DNA from: JBBDNV01 sp040877415
GTDB taxonomy: Bacteria > Planctomycetota > Planctomycetia > Pirellulales > PALSA-1355
Assembly (NCBI GenBank): GCA_040877415.1
Contig: JBBDNV010000157.1
Coordinates: forward strand, 1 to 64,000
Length of the DNA stretch: 64,000 nucleotides
Direction: 5' to 3'
Part shown: one piece after another, positions 27,565-35,062 of the stretch
Numbering within the stretch: the stretch's first letter is position 1
Layout of the letters: every line of letters starts with the position of its first letter
Translations under genes and position numbers: made by a program
Notes under the pieces: generated by a model
What the model saw: only the letters and a program-made list of their open reading frames with translations
Told to the model about the DNA's origin: nothing
Database searches by the model: none

Positions 27565-27567
27565 GCC
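27556..27567. repeat. Right terminal inverted repeat
   Basis: TTGTGCAAAGCC, the exact reverse complement of the left end. Confidence 0.75.
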
Positions 27568-27576
27568 CCCCTGGCG
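27568..27576. repeat. Right 9-bp target-site duplication
   Basis: CCCCTGGCG follows the right terminal repeat and matches 24465-24473 exactly. Confidence 0.7.
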
Positions 27577-27625
27577 GGAGAGGGTCCCCGTGAGGGGGCA
27601 AGGCGCACAGTAAGGTTGAACAGGC

Positions 27626-28465
27626 ATGGACGCATCAACCACGTTTGGCCCTCCGGTCGGCATGGGCCTCGCCGCGCCGGTGTTGTCTCGGCTGGGGCGC
27701 GTACTGGCGATTTCGGCAATCGGCTTGCTTGCTTTGACCGGGCTGGTGATTTGCGCGCGCCGCGCGACCGGCGCGCTTGCCGAGCCGCTTTCGCCGGGGC
27801 TGCTCGCCGGTCTGGGCGTCGTTCTGGCCGCGCTGGCCGTATTGTTTCGCAAAACGTTTGTCGCCGTGCCGCTTCCCCGCGCCGCCGCCTTTGCACTGTG
27901 GGCCGCGCCTTCGAGCGTGCTAGTGATTTGGGCGGCGGCCGTCTCGCTTGAAGGGAGCGGCACGCTGGGACTGGTGGCACTATTTGGAGTTTTGCTTCTG
28001 GAAGAGGGTTACAGTTGGGGCCGGCTGCGGGTGAAGTCCGACGCCGCGACCAGGCACGCTAAAGCGCCGCTCGATTCGCTCGCCCCACGCGGGGCTGCCG
28101 GACGGCCGGGAGTCTGCAATGCTCCGGCCATTGAATCCGACCGCGACGAAGCGGTAACTCAAAGCATGATCCGCCGGCAGCGCGAGACGGGCGAAGTGAT
28201 CGAGGGCTGGCTGCGCGTCGACTTTGCCGCGGCGCAGCGTCACGCCGCGGCCCACGTGGCCATTTGCCCACCGATGGATCGCGTGCCCGAGTGTTTCGCC
28301 GAACAAATGGATGGGCCGCCGGCGGCGATCAAGGTCGCGCAGGTGCTGGCCTGCGGCGTGCGGTTCGAAGTCAAGCTCGACCAGCCGGCCGAGGAACCGG
28401 CGAGCGTCTTGATCGAATTCTCGATTCAAGAGCGGCCGGCCAATTCCTTGGAAGAAGAAGGATAA
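27626..28465 (+). CDS. Conserved-looking membrane protein of unknown function
   Basis: The N-terminal 135 residues hold about four hydrophobic segments (around residues 25-45, 55-75, 85-105 and 110-130). A soluble C-terminal part of about 145 residues contains VIEGWLRVDFAAAQRHAAAHVAICPPMDRVPECF and ends in acidic residues. I do not recognise the family, though the membrane-plus-soluble design with this VEGWLRV string suggests a conserved planctomycete protein. The high GC composition matches the host, unlike the element just upstream. Before the transposon-like insertion it lay about 100 bp downstream of metK. The start ATG 27626 has no strong ribosome site. An 18-bp inverted repeat overlaps its stop codon. 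Confidence 0.65.
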   Translation: MDASTTFGPPVGMGLAAPVLSRLGRVLAISAIGLLALTGLVICARRATGALAEPLSPGLLAGLGVVLAALAVLFRKTFVAVPLPRAAAFALWAAPSSVLVIWAAAVSLEGSGTLGLVALFGVLLLEEGYSWGRLRVKSDAATRHAKAPLDSLAPRGAAGRPGVCNAPAIESDRDEAVTQSMIRRQRETGEVIEGWLRVDFAAAQRHAAAHVAICPPMDRVPECFAEQMDGPPAAIKVAQVLACGVRFEVKLDQPAEEPASVLIEFSIQERPANSLEEEG

Positions 28466-28540
28466 CCACCAAGACACCAAGAGCACCAAGGAAAGTAGAG
28501 ACAACCTCCTTCGCTCTTTAGTCTTGGTGTCTTGGTGGTT
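28464..28540. repeat. 18-bp perfect inverted repeat between convergent genes (family D)
   Basis: AACCACCAAGACACCAAG (28464-28481) is inverted at 28523-28540. The left arm overlaps the stop of the membrane-protein gene and the right arm ends 1 bp before the stop of the metallopeptidase gene. Strings like CTTGGTGTCTTGGTGG are frequent in bacterial genomes as dispersed repeats; here it could also serve as a bidirectional terminator. Confidence 0.7.
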
Positions 28541-28541
28541 G

Positions 28542-29567
28542 TCATTCGTGGTTTTCTCCGGACGCGGCCTGCAGGACTTCGCCCATTTTTTCCAGCACCC
28601 GGGGCGTGGGCACCTCGATGCGGCCGTCGAGCAGGAAGACGAAATTGTCGGCCAGGATTTCCTCGGGATGAATGATGTAGCGGGTGTTGCGGCCCACTTG
28701 CTCGTGATAGCCGGGCACGTCGTCGGGATCCCATAACACGGGATTGCCGGCGTCGAGCACAGGCCGCCACTCGCCGCCGGCATTTTCCACCGCCATCAGC
28801 TTGAAGGTCAGATAGGTGAAAAGGCTGCCGCCCCGGGCCGGGTCGTAGCCGGGAGTCTTGGAAAACAGCACGGGCACGAGCTGAATTTGCCGGCCGCCCC
28901 GCGTCACGGTGATGTAGTGCTTGATCACCGGCGCGTCGGGGTTCGTGATCTTTCTCGCCCGCAGCGGTTCGGGCAGTTGCACTTCATTCGACGGCTGAAA
29001 GCCGATTGTGGCGTACAGCGCGTCGCGGAGCTTGGGATTGTGGCTGCTGAGAACGTGAAACAGCTCGTGCGGCAGGATTCTGGCCAGCTTGCCGCCGTCC
29101 ACCATGTTTTGCGGCAGCACGATCGCCGAGCCGCGGCAATAGGCCGCCCCGCCTTCCTCGCGACCGGTGGTCTTGACCAGCAGCACCACCGGCGGCAGCT
29201 TGAGTTTCCAGGGGGCGATTTTTCGGGCCAGCTCCTCGACGAGCGGCGTCAGCTTTTCGATATCCGCGCCGGTCCACGGCACAACGTGCCCCGCCACAAA
29301 GGCCACGAGTTCGTCCTCGCTCACGTCGCGGTCGGTCCGGAGCCGAACCTGCCGGTCGAATGGACTCATCCGCTTGATGTAGTCGTCGCGCCGAGTCAAT
29401 GCCTCGATGCCGTCGCGTACGTCGGCAAACCGGACGACCGTTCCCTCGGCAAGCGGAATGTCGCTCGCGGCCAGCGCCGAAGCCGGCCAAACCGCCGCGA
29501 CCATCACGCATCGCAGAGACCAGGTTCGCAGGGCTCGCGCGTTCGCAAACAGGCGGCGGTTGACCAT
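28542..29567 (-). CDS. Putative secreted zinc metallopeptidase
   Basis: After a signal-like N-terminus (MVNRRLFANARALRTW followed by a hydrophobic stretch ending ALAASD), the protein has PHELFHVLSSHNP, containing HELFH, an HExxH zinc motif. A downstream IHPEEILADNFVFLL could supply the third ligand as in gluzincins. The 341-residue length and the surrounding sequence do not match a family I can name, so peptidase activity is inferred from the motif only. I chose the ATG at 29567, which has GAGG a few bases upstream; the longer frame to 29633 overlaps the next gene's coding sequence. It is 13 bp downstream of the methyltransferase gene and probably cotranscribed with it. Confidence 0.7.
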   Translation of the reverse strand: MVNRRLFANARALRTWSLRCVMVAAVWPASALAASDIPLAEGTVVRFADVRDGIEALTRRDDYIKRMSPFDRQVRLRTDRDVSEDELVAFVAGHVVPWTGADIEKLTPLVEELARKIAPWKLKLPPVVLLVKTTGREEGGAAYCRGSAIVLPQNMVDGGKLARILPHELFHVLSSHNPKLRDALYATIGFQPSNEVQLPEPLRARKITNPDAPVIKHYITVTRGGRQIQLVPVLFSKTPGYDPARGGSLFTYLTFKLMAVENAGGEWRPVLDAGNPVLWDPDDVPGYHEQVGRNTRYIIHPEEILADNFVFLLDGRIEVPTPRVLEKMGEVLQAASGENHE

Positions 29568-29580
29568 AAGGCCTCGGTGG

Positions 29581-30321
29581 CTACTTGACGCCTTCCAGCA
29601 CGGCCCACATCTCTTTTCGCCAGGGCGTGCCAACGCTGCGGAATCCGCAGTCGCACAGGTAGCCCAGTTGGGCCTCGACCGTTTCGTGGCAATCGTCGCC
29701 GCTGGCGCGCGGCTGGTCGAATCGGGTCACGTTGCGTTCCTTCCATTTCTCGAACATCGGCCGCATGGTTTCGCTGACCCGGCCGTCGTCGACGATCTGG
29801 AGCAAGTGGGCCGCCCACTGTTCGAGCCGGGCCCGATATTTGGCGTCGTCCGCGTCGCGACACTCGTCGCCGTTCAAGAGAATGCCCAGCGGCACGAGCG
29901 CCTCGTACGCGCGCTGGTAAAGCTGCCGTTTCTCGTCGGGAGTGAGATGGTGAATGGCCGACATGCTCGTGATCACGGTGGGCGCTTCGGGCAAAGCCGA
30001 CGCCCAATCGTCTTGGAGCCGCGCGGTCAAGCATGTTCCGCGGCCCGCGAAGGGCGCCATCCGGCTGGCGGCGATTTCCAGAAACGGCGCCGACTGGTCG
30101 ACGACGATGGCCGTAGCGCGCGGAAATCGGGCCAGAAACTTTTCGGACAATCGCCCCGATCCGCCCCCTAAATCCACGAGCAAGAATTCCGCGTCGCGCG
30201 GCCGGGCAACCTGGTCGAGGATCGTGTCCTGGATTTCCACGTAATAGGGGTGAATCACGTGGGCCGCGGCGTCGTAGCCGGCCGCGTGATCGGCGATATT
30301 CCAGCGATAGGGATGCGTCAT
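29581..30321 (-). CDS. Class I SAM-dependent methyltransferase
   Basis: This 246-residue protein has the Rossmann-type SAM motif LLVDLGGGSGRLSEKF, an acidic motif II region (AIVVDQSAPFLEIA) and the post-I string SMSAIHHLTPDEKRQLY seen in small-molecule methyltransferases. The substrate is unknown. The ATG at 30321 begins MTHPYRWNIADHAAGYDAAA and has AGGAGCAGGA upstream; the extra N-terminal sequence in the longer frame up to 30492 looks non-coding. It leads a two-gene transcript with the putative metallopeptidase. Confidence 0.82.
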   Translation of the reverse strand: MTHPYRWNIADHAAGYDAAAHVIHPYYVEIQDTILDQVARPRDAEFLLVDLGGGSGRLSEKFLARFPRATAIVVDQSAPFLEIAASRMAPFAGRGTCLTARLQDDWASALPEAPTVITSMSAIHHLTPDEKRQLYQRAYEALVPLGILLNGDECRDADDAKYRARLEQWAAHLLQIVDDGRVSETMRPMFEKWKERNVTRFDQPRASGDDCHETVEAQLGYLCDCGFRSVGTPWRKEMWAVLEGVK

Positions 30322-30506
30322 GTTGATCCTGCTCCTCCAAGAGTTTGCCGCTCGGCTGGTCAATATAATTCTCCCGGGTGCCCCAGGACCAGCGTGGGGC
30401 CGTTTGCCGGCCGGCCGGCGGCGGGATAGTAATAATAGAGGGCCCGCCGCGGCCGCTTGTTCGCTTTCGCGTTGAAGAATCGTCCATTCCATAGCAGAAT
30501 CTTCGT

Positions 30507-30620
30507 ATGGCCCGCTGGCCGCGACACGTTCGGACGACGATGATCACCTATTTGATGATCTTCGGGCTGTTCCCGCTGCTCTGCGCATTGGCGTGGGCCT
30601 GGGTGCGCGGGTGGTTTTAA
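30507..30620 (+). CDS. Possible 37-residue single-pass membrane peptide
   Basis: ATG 30507 opens a frame with a basic N-terminus (MARWPRHVRTT) and one hydrophobic helix (ITYLMIFGLFPLLCALAWAWV), ending RGWF. An internal ATG at 30540 gives a 26-residue version. The positive-inside pattern is right for a small membrane protein, and it lies 40 bp upstream of the pyrophosphorylase gene. There is no clear ribosome-binding site and I know no homologue, so this is a weak call. Confidence 0.35.
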   Translation: MARWPRHVRTTMITYLMIFGLFPLLCALAWAWVRGWF

Positions 30621-30660
30621 CGGCTGGCTCGCGGCGGCCGAATCCGGAGACCTTTCGACT

Positions 30661-32076
30661 GTGAACCGCGCAATAAACGATGACGAGCTCGTCAGGCACC
30701 TGGCCGCTTTCTCCCAAGAGCACGTGTTGGCGTTTTGGCACGAGCTTGATCCGCAAAAGCGCGACAGGCTCGCCGCTCAAGTGGAACAGCTCGATTTAAG
30801 GCTTCTCGACGAGCTGTTTCGCAATCAGGTCGCCGGCGAAGACTGGGCTCGCGTGGCTCGCCGCGCTGCCGCGCCCCCCGCGTTTCGTCTCAACGAGCGC
30901 CGTCCGTCGGTCTCGCCGGAGCAGGCGCACCAGCGCGGCCGACAAGCGCTCGAAGCCGGCCACGTCGGCGTGATTCTGGTGGCCGGAGGGCAGGGCACCC
31001 GGCTGGGTTTCCAGCGTCCCAAGGGGATGTTTTCGATCGGACCGGTTTCGGGCGCGTCGCTGTTTCAAATCCTGTTCGAAAAAATTGCGGCCCGGTCGCG
31101 CGCCGCGCAAATGCGGATTCCGCTGTACCTGATGACCAGCCCTGCCACGCACGAAGACACCGTGAAATATTTGGCGGCCAACGAATACTTCGGCCTGGCG
31201 AGCGAAGACGTCAGAATCTTTTGCCAGGCAGCGATGCCCGCGGTTGACGCGGTCACCGGCCGGTTGCTGCTGGCCGCGAAGGGGGAGCTGGCACTGAGTC
31301 CCGACGGCCACGGCGGCACGCTGCCGGCATTGGCTGCCGGCGGCTGTCTGGCGGACATCCGGGCCCGCGGCCTGCGGCAGTTGTTCTATTGCCAGGTCGA
31401 CAATCCGCTGGTGGAAATGTGCGATCCGCTGTTTCTCGGTTATCATTTGCTCTCCGACTCCGACCTTTCGACGCTGGTGGTGGCCAAGCGTCATTCGCGC
31501 GAGCGCGTGGGAAACGTCGTGTCGATCGACGGCCAGATGCGGATGATCGAATACAGCGATCTCAACCCGCTTGAAGACGAAATCGTCGAGCGCCGCGGGC
31601 CGGAGGGCGGGCCGGTGTTCTGGGCCGGCAACACGGCCATTCACGTTTTCGACGCCGCGTTTCTCGAATCGATGGCCGCCACGACCGCGGCGCTGCCGTT
31701 TCACGCGGCGAAGAAAGCGGTCGGCTACGTCGACGCCGCGGGCCGGACCATTGCGCCGCGCCAGCCGAACGCGATCAAGTTCGAGCGGTTTATCTTCGAC
31801 CTGCTGCCGGCGGCGCGCCGGGCAATTGTCGTCGAAGTCGACCCGGCACGAGCCTTCGCGCCGGTCAAGAACGCGCCCGGCGCGGATGCCGATACGCCCG
31901 AAAGCGCGCAGGCTCAAATGATAGCGTTGCACGCCGGGTGGCTTCGGGCGGCCGGCTGCGAAGTGGCCGACGGCGTGGCCGTTGAGGTCAGCCCGATGTT
32001 TGCACAAAATGCGCAGGAGCTGGCGGCCCAAATCCGTCCCGGAATGGCCGTGACGGGACCGCGCTATTTTTGCTAG
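30661..32076 (+). CDS. UDP-sugar pyrophosphorylase (UDPGP family, UAP1-like)
   Basis: This 471-residue nucleotidyltransferase has VAGGQGTRLGFQRPKGMF at about 107-124, the G-x-G-T-R-x-G...P-K signature of the eukaryote-like UDP-N-acetylglucosamine/UDP-galactose pyrophosphorylase group. Downstream are CQVDNPLVEMCDPLFLG and FWAGNTAIHVF, also typical. It makes a UDP-sugar and pyrophosphate from UTP and a hexose- or N-acetylhexosamine-1-phosphate in the cytoplasm. The substrate (GlcNAc-1-P or Glc-1-P) is not certain from sequence. The start is GTG 30661 with GGAG about 9 nt upstream. manC follows after a repeat-rich gap, so two nucleotide-sugar genes are adjacent. Confidence 0.87.
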   Translation: MNRAINDDELVRHLAAFSQEHVLAFWHELDPQKRDRLAAQVEQLDLRLLDELFRNQVAGEDWARVARRAAAPPAFRLNERRPSVSPEQAHQRGRQALEAGHVGVILVAGGQGTRLGFQRPKGMFSIGPVSGASLFQILFEKIAARSRAAQMRIPLYLMTSPATHEDTVKYLAANEYFGLASEDVRIFCQAAMPAVDAVTGRLLLAAKGELALSPDGHGGTLPALAAGGCLADIRARGLRQLFYCQVDNPLVEMCDPLFLGYHLLSDSDLSTLVVAKRHSRERVGNVVSIDGQMRMIEYSDLNPLEDEIVERRGPEGGPVFWAGNTAIHVFDAAFLESMAATTAALPFHAAKKAVGYVDAAGRTIAPRQPNAIKFERFIFDLLPAARRAIVVEVDPARAFAPVKNAPGADADTPESAQAQMIALHAGWLRAAGCEVADGVAVEVSPMFAQNAQELAAQIRPGMAVTGPRYFC

Positions 32077-32088
32077 CCTAACAGGCCG

Positions 32089-32177
32089 TTGAAAAATGGG
32101 ACTGGCTCCGAGCACGTCGCGGCCAGACCCGCGAAAAACGGCGGTCGCGAGGTGCCTGTCCCAGTTTTTCAACACGC
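32089..32177. repeat. Palindromic repeat family B, copy 1
   Basis: GTTGAAAAATGGGACTGGCT at the left and GGTGCCTGTCCCAGTTTTTC at the right form a long imperfect inverted repeat around a variable centre that is itself GC-rich and self-complementary. The core GGGACTGGCTCCGAGC / GGTGCCTGTCCC recurs twice at 48680-48865. Confidence 0.65.
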
Positions 32178-32246
32178 GGCTAAGGCCCCCGCGGCGGGAA
32201 CAATTCTCATGTGCCGTGAAAAATACCGGGTGCCGGGTGCCGGGTG

Positions 32247-32272
32247 CCATGCTCACGCGTGCGTGAGCATGG
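32247..32272. repeat. Palindromic repeat family A, copy 3
   Basis: Perfect 12-bp arms CCATGCTCACGC and GCGTGAGCATGG around GT. A short tandem run of GGTGCC units precedes it. Confidence 0.75.
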
Positions 32273-32295
32273 ATGAGTTGAACGAGCGTGCCGGG

Positions 32296-32319
32296 CATGC
32301 TCACGCGTGCGTGAGCATG
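32296..32319. repeat. Palindromic repeat family A, copy 4
   Basis: Perfect 11-bp arms CATGCTCACGC and GCGTGAGCATG around GT, 23 bp after copy 3 in the gap before manC. Confidence 0.75.
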
Positions 32320-32365
32320 GCACCCTTGGCGCGACGAATGTGGCTCTGGACAAGTTAGCACAACG

Positions 32366-33508
32366 ATGCTTCATGCAGTCATCATGGCCGGCGGATCGGG
32401 AACGCGGTTCTGGCCCGAAAGCCGCGCCGCGCGCCCCAAGCAACTGCTGCGCCTGGTGGGCCAGCGCACCATGATCCAGTCGACCGTCGATCGACTGGGC
32501 GCGCTGGTTCCGCCCCAGCGGATTCTGATCGTCACCGGCGCGCACCTGGTCGACGAGATCAAAAACCAGCTTCCACAGCTTCCTGCGCGCGCCATGATCG
32601 GCGAGCCGTGCCGCCGTGACACGGCGCCGTGCATCGGCCTGGCCGCGCTGCGGATCGTCCGCGAAGACCCCGGCGGCATCATGGCCGTGATGCCTTCGGA
32701 CCACGTGATTTCGCCTGACGAGGCCTTTCAGGAAGCAATTACGCTCGCGCAAAAACTTGTTGAGCATTCCACGAATCGAATTGTCACGTTCGGAATTCGG
32801 CCTAGCTACCCCGCGGAATCATTTGGATACATTGAGCGCGGCGCGCCCTTTGATGCCTCAGGCGATGGTTTCAACGGCGAGGAACGCGATGGAACGGTTG
32901 TCAGTGACGATGAGGTAGGTGATCAACGACAGATCGTTTTCCATGTTCGACAATTCCGCGAGAAGCCTCAGGCCGACGTAGCACGGAAGTATGTAGAGGC
33001 CGGCACGTTCTATTGGAATTCGGGAATCTTCGTGTGGAAGGCCGCCACGATTCTGCAAGCGCTCGAAGAGCGCCAGCCGGAAATGATGAACCGGTTGAAA
33101 ACGATCGTCGCGGCCGCCGACACCGCCGGCTACGACGAAGTTTTCGCCCGCGAGTTCGCGGCCATCGCCGGCATATCGATCGACTATGCCGTGATGGAAC
33201 ATGCCGCCGACGTCGTGGTGGTCGAGGCCCCGTTTTCCTGGGACGACGTGGGCAGTTGGCAGGCGATCGCCCGGCTCCAAGGGTCCGATGCCGAAGGCAA
33301 CACGATTTCGGCCCGGCATCTCGGACTGCGCACGAGCGGCACGATCGTTCGCGGCGGCGATGATCATTTGATCGTCACGCTGGGCGTTTCCGACTTGATC
33401 GTGGTGCACACGCCCGACGCGACGTTGGTGGCCAACAAGCACGACGAAGAGGCGATCCGCCAACTGGTCAAAGTGATTGCGGACCGCGGTTGGCACGAGT
33501 ACCTTTGA
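32366..33508 (+). CDS. manC: Mannose-1-phosphate guanylyltransferase
   Basis: The N-terminal MLHAVIMAGGSGTRFWPESR and PKQLLRL give the GTP-binding pyrophosphorylase motif, and the core strings MPSDHVISP, FHVRQFREKP, GTFYWNSGIFVW and FSWDDVGSW are diagnostic of GDP-mannose pyrophosphorylases. It makes GDP-mannose for glycans. The length of 380 residues matches the pyrophosphorylase-only form without an isomerase domain. An acidic, low-complexity insertion (about residues 163-188, SGDGFNGEERDGTVVSDDEV) sits where relatives have a short loop, and the DNA around it is locally more AT-rich. The ATG at 32366 lacks an obvious ribosome site. Confidence 0.92.
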   Translation: MLHAVIMAGGSGTRFWPESRAARPKQLLRLVGQRTMIQSTVDRLGALVPPQRILIVTGAHLVDEIKNQLPQLPARAMIGEPCRRDTAPCIGLAALRIVREDPGGIMAVMPSDHVISPDEAFQEAITLAQKLVEHSTNRIVTFGIRPSYPAESFGYIERGAPFDASGDGFNGEERDGTVVSDDEVGDQRQIVFHVRQFREKPQADVARKYVEAGTFYWNSGIFVWKAATILQALEERQPEMMNRLKTIVAAADTAGYDEVFAREFAAIAGISIDYAVMEHAADVVVVEAPFSWDDVGSWQAIARLQGSDAEGNTISARHLGLRTSGTIVRGGDDHLIVTLGVSDLIVVHTPDATLVANKHDEEAIRQLVKVIADRGWHEYL

Positions 33509-33519
33509 AAGCAGGGTCC

Positions 33520-34575
33520 ATGGATCGACGCAGCTTTACCGCAAGTTTCTTATTCGCCGCCAGCCAGGTGTTCAGACCCTGGTGGGCCAGGGCAGAAGAC
33601 GTGGAAGCGCAACAGCCTTCGACCGGCAACATGAACGCCGTCACCCCGACGCTCGGCGGAAAACAGTTCTGGGCCGACGAGCTGTTTTTTCACGATTGGC
33701 ACATCCAGCGCAACGTTTTTACCGGCCACTACCGGTTGCTGGACGGCTACAACCTGCGGCATGCCTGGGGCACTTTTGACGAATGCCGCAGCAAGCTCGA
33801 GGAGATCAAGGAGCGCCGCGGCCTGACGCCGATGCAGGGCCCGGCCGTGATCGTGTTGCACGGGCTGTTTCGCAGCGCGTCGGCCATGAGCCGCATTTGC
33901 CGTTATCTGCGCGAGGAAGGCGGCTACACGGTGTTCAACGTCAACTACCCGACGACGCGCGGCAGCATGGCCGACCATGCCCGCTCGCTCGCCAGGATTA
34001 TCGAGACTCTCGACGGGATCGGCGAATTGAACTTCGTCGGTCATAGCCTGGGCAACCTGGTGGTGCGCCACTACCTGGCCGATCACACGCGGCCCGAATG
34101 GGGCCTGCGCCCCGACGAGCGGATCAAGCGGATCGTGATGCTCGGCCCGCCCAATCAGGGCGCTCAGATGGCCGAGGCGCTCGGCGGCGTCGGATTATTC
34201 CACGTCGTGGCCGGAGCGTCCGCGAGCCAGTTGGCCCGCCAGTGGAGCGAACTGGTGGAAAACCTGGCCACGCCGGCCTGCGAATTCGGCATCCTGGCCG
34301 GCGGTCGCGGCGGGCGCGGTTATAACCCATTGCTCGAAGGCGACAACGACCTGGTGATCAGCGTCGAGACCACGCGCTTGGCCGGCGCCGCCGACTTTGC
34401 CGTGCTGCCGGTCATCCACACCCTGATGATGGACGATCGCACGGTCCAGGAGTATACGCTGCGCTTCCTCAAGCACGGGTATTTCGTTTCCGCCCAGGCG
34501 CGTCAGCCGATCGGGCCGGCCGGCAAGGACGCGCTCGCGCGACAAGCCGGCAACCCGGGGCGTGCCAAGCAATAG
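33520..34575 (+). CDS. Exported alpha/beta hydrolase (lipase/esterase-like)
   Basis: This 351-residue protein begins with a Tat- or Sec-like signal (MDRRSFTASFLFAASQVF, with a twin-arginine start). Its hydrolase core has VIVLHGLFRSASAM (oxyanion strand and turn) and the nucleophile elbow GHSLGN. A candidate acid (EGDNDLVISVE) and a histidine (VIHTLM) follow. The C-terminal 25 residues look disordered. Substrate unknown; family relatives hydrolyse lipids or esters. ATG 33520 is preferred to 33490, which lies inside manC. The gene begins 11 bp after manC ends and overlaps ruvX by 14 bp if ruvX starts at 34562. Confidence 0.78.
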   Translation: MDRRSFTASFLFAASQVFRPWWARAEDVEAQQPSTGNMNAVTPTLGGKQFWADELFFHDWHIQRNVFTGHYRLLDGYNLRHAWGTFDECRSKLEEIKERRGLTPMQGPAVIVLHGLFRSASAMSRICRYLREEGGYTVFNVNYPTTRGSMADHARSLARIIETLDGIGELNFVGHSLGNLVVRHYLADHTRPEWGLRPDERIKRIVMLGPPNQGAQMAEALGGVGLFHVVAGASASQLARQWSELVENLATPACEFGILAGGRGGRGYNPLLEGDNDLVISVETTRLAGAADFAVLPVIHTLMMDDRTVQEYTLRFLKHGYFVSAQARQPIGPAGKDALARQAGNPGRAKQ

Positions 34576-35059
34576 TGGTGCAATCGCGGTGAATCGTCCA
34601 CCCGGAAGAATCGCGGGAATCGACTACGGGACGGTGCGCATCGGCATTGCCGTCTCCGACGCCGCAGCGTCGATCGCCAGTCCGTACGAAACCTACGTGC
34701 GGCGCGGCGAGGAGCCCGACCGCCGGCGCTTCCGGCGGCTCGTGGACGAGGAGCAGATCGTGCGGTTCGTCGTCGGGCTGCCGCTGCACCTGGACGGCCG
34801 CGAAAGCGAGAAGTCGGCCGAAGCGAGGCGCTTTGGCCGCTGGCTGGCCGAAGCGACCGGCGTCGGCGTCGAATTCTTCGACGAGCGCTTCACGACGCAC
34901 GAGGCCGAAATACACCTGGCCGCCGCGCAATTGAGCAAGAAAAAGCGCAAAGCCCGGCTCGACAAGCTGGCCGCCCAGATCATGCTCTCCGCCTACCTGG
35001 AACGCCTGCGCGCGAATCCTCAAGGCGCCGACGAGCCGCCCCGCGGCCTGGATGAGTAA
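34562..35059 (+). CDS. ruvX: RuvX/YqgF-family Holliday junction resolvase-like nuclease
   Basis: The RNase H-like fold signature IAGIDYGTVRIGIAVSD, then VVGLPLHLDGRESEKS and FFDERFTTHEAE with a late DKLAAQIMLSAYL, match the YqgF family, which resolves Holliday junctions or processes pre-16S rRNA. At 165 residues it is slightly longer than the usual 140 because of N- and C-terminal tails. Start is GTG 34562, overlapping the hydrolase gene; GTG 34589 (VNRPPGRIAGIDYG) is nearly as good and avoids the overlap. It is followed 3 bp later by the epimerase gene. Confidence 0.9.
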   Translation: MPSNSGAIAVNRPPGRIAGIDYGTVRIGIAVSDAAASIASPYETYVRRGEEPDRRRFRRLVDEEQIVRFVVGLPLHLDGRESEKSAEARRFGRWLAEATGVGVEFFDERFTTHEAEIHLAAAQLSKKKRKARLDKLAAQIMLSAYLERLRANPQGADEPPRGLDE

Positions 35060-35062
35060 GCC

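Larger units (their letters stand above)
24474..27567. mobile_element. 3.1-kb transposon-like element with restriction-modification cargo
   Basis: The unit starts GGCTTTGCACAA and ends TTGTGCAAAGCC, a perfect 12-bp terminal inverted repeat. The 9-bp direct repeat CCCCTGGCG flanks it on both sides (24465-24473 and 27568-27576), as expected of a target-site duplication. Removing the unit plus one duplicate restores a palindromic host sequence (CCCTCAC ... GTGAGGG). Inside are a transposase C-terminal remnant on the minus strand, a zinc-ribbon gene and a type IIG-like restriction enzyme on the plus strand. Composition is clearly more AT-rich than the flanks. A 9-bp duplication fits IS4-type elements, but the family is inferred. 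With only a transposase remnant it cannot move by itself. Confidence 0.8.
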
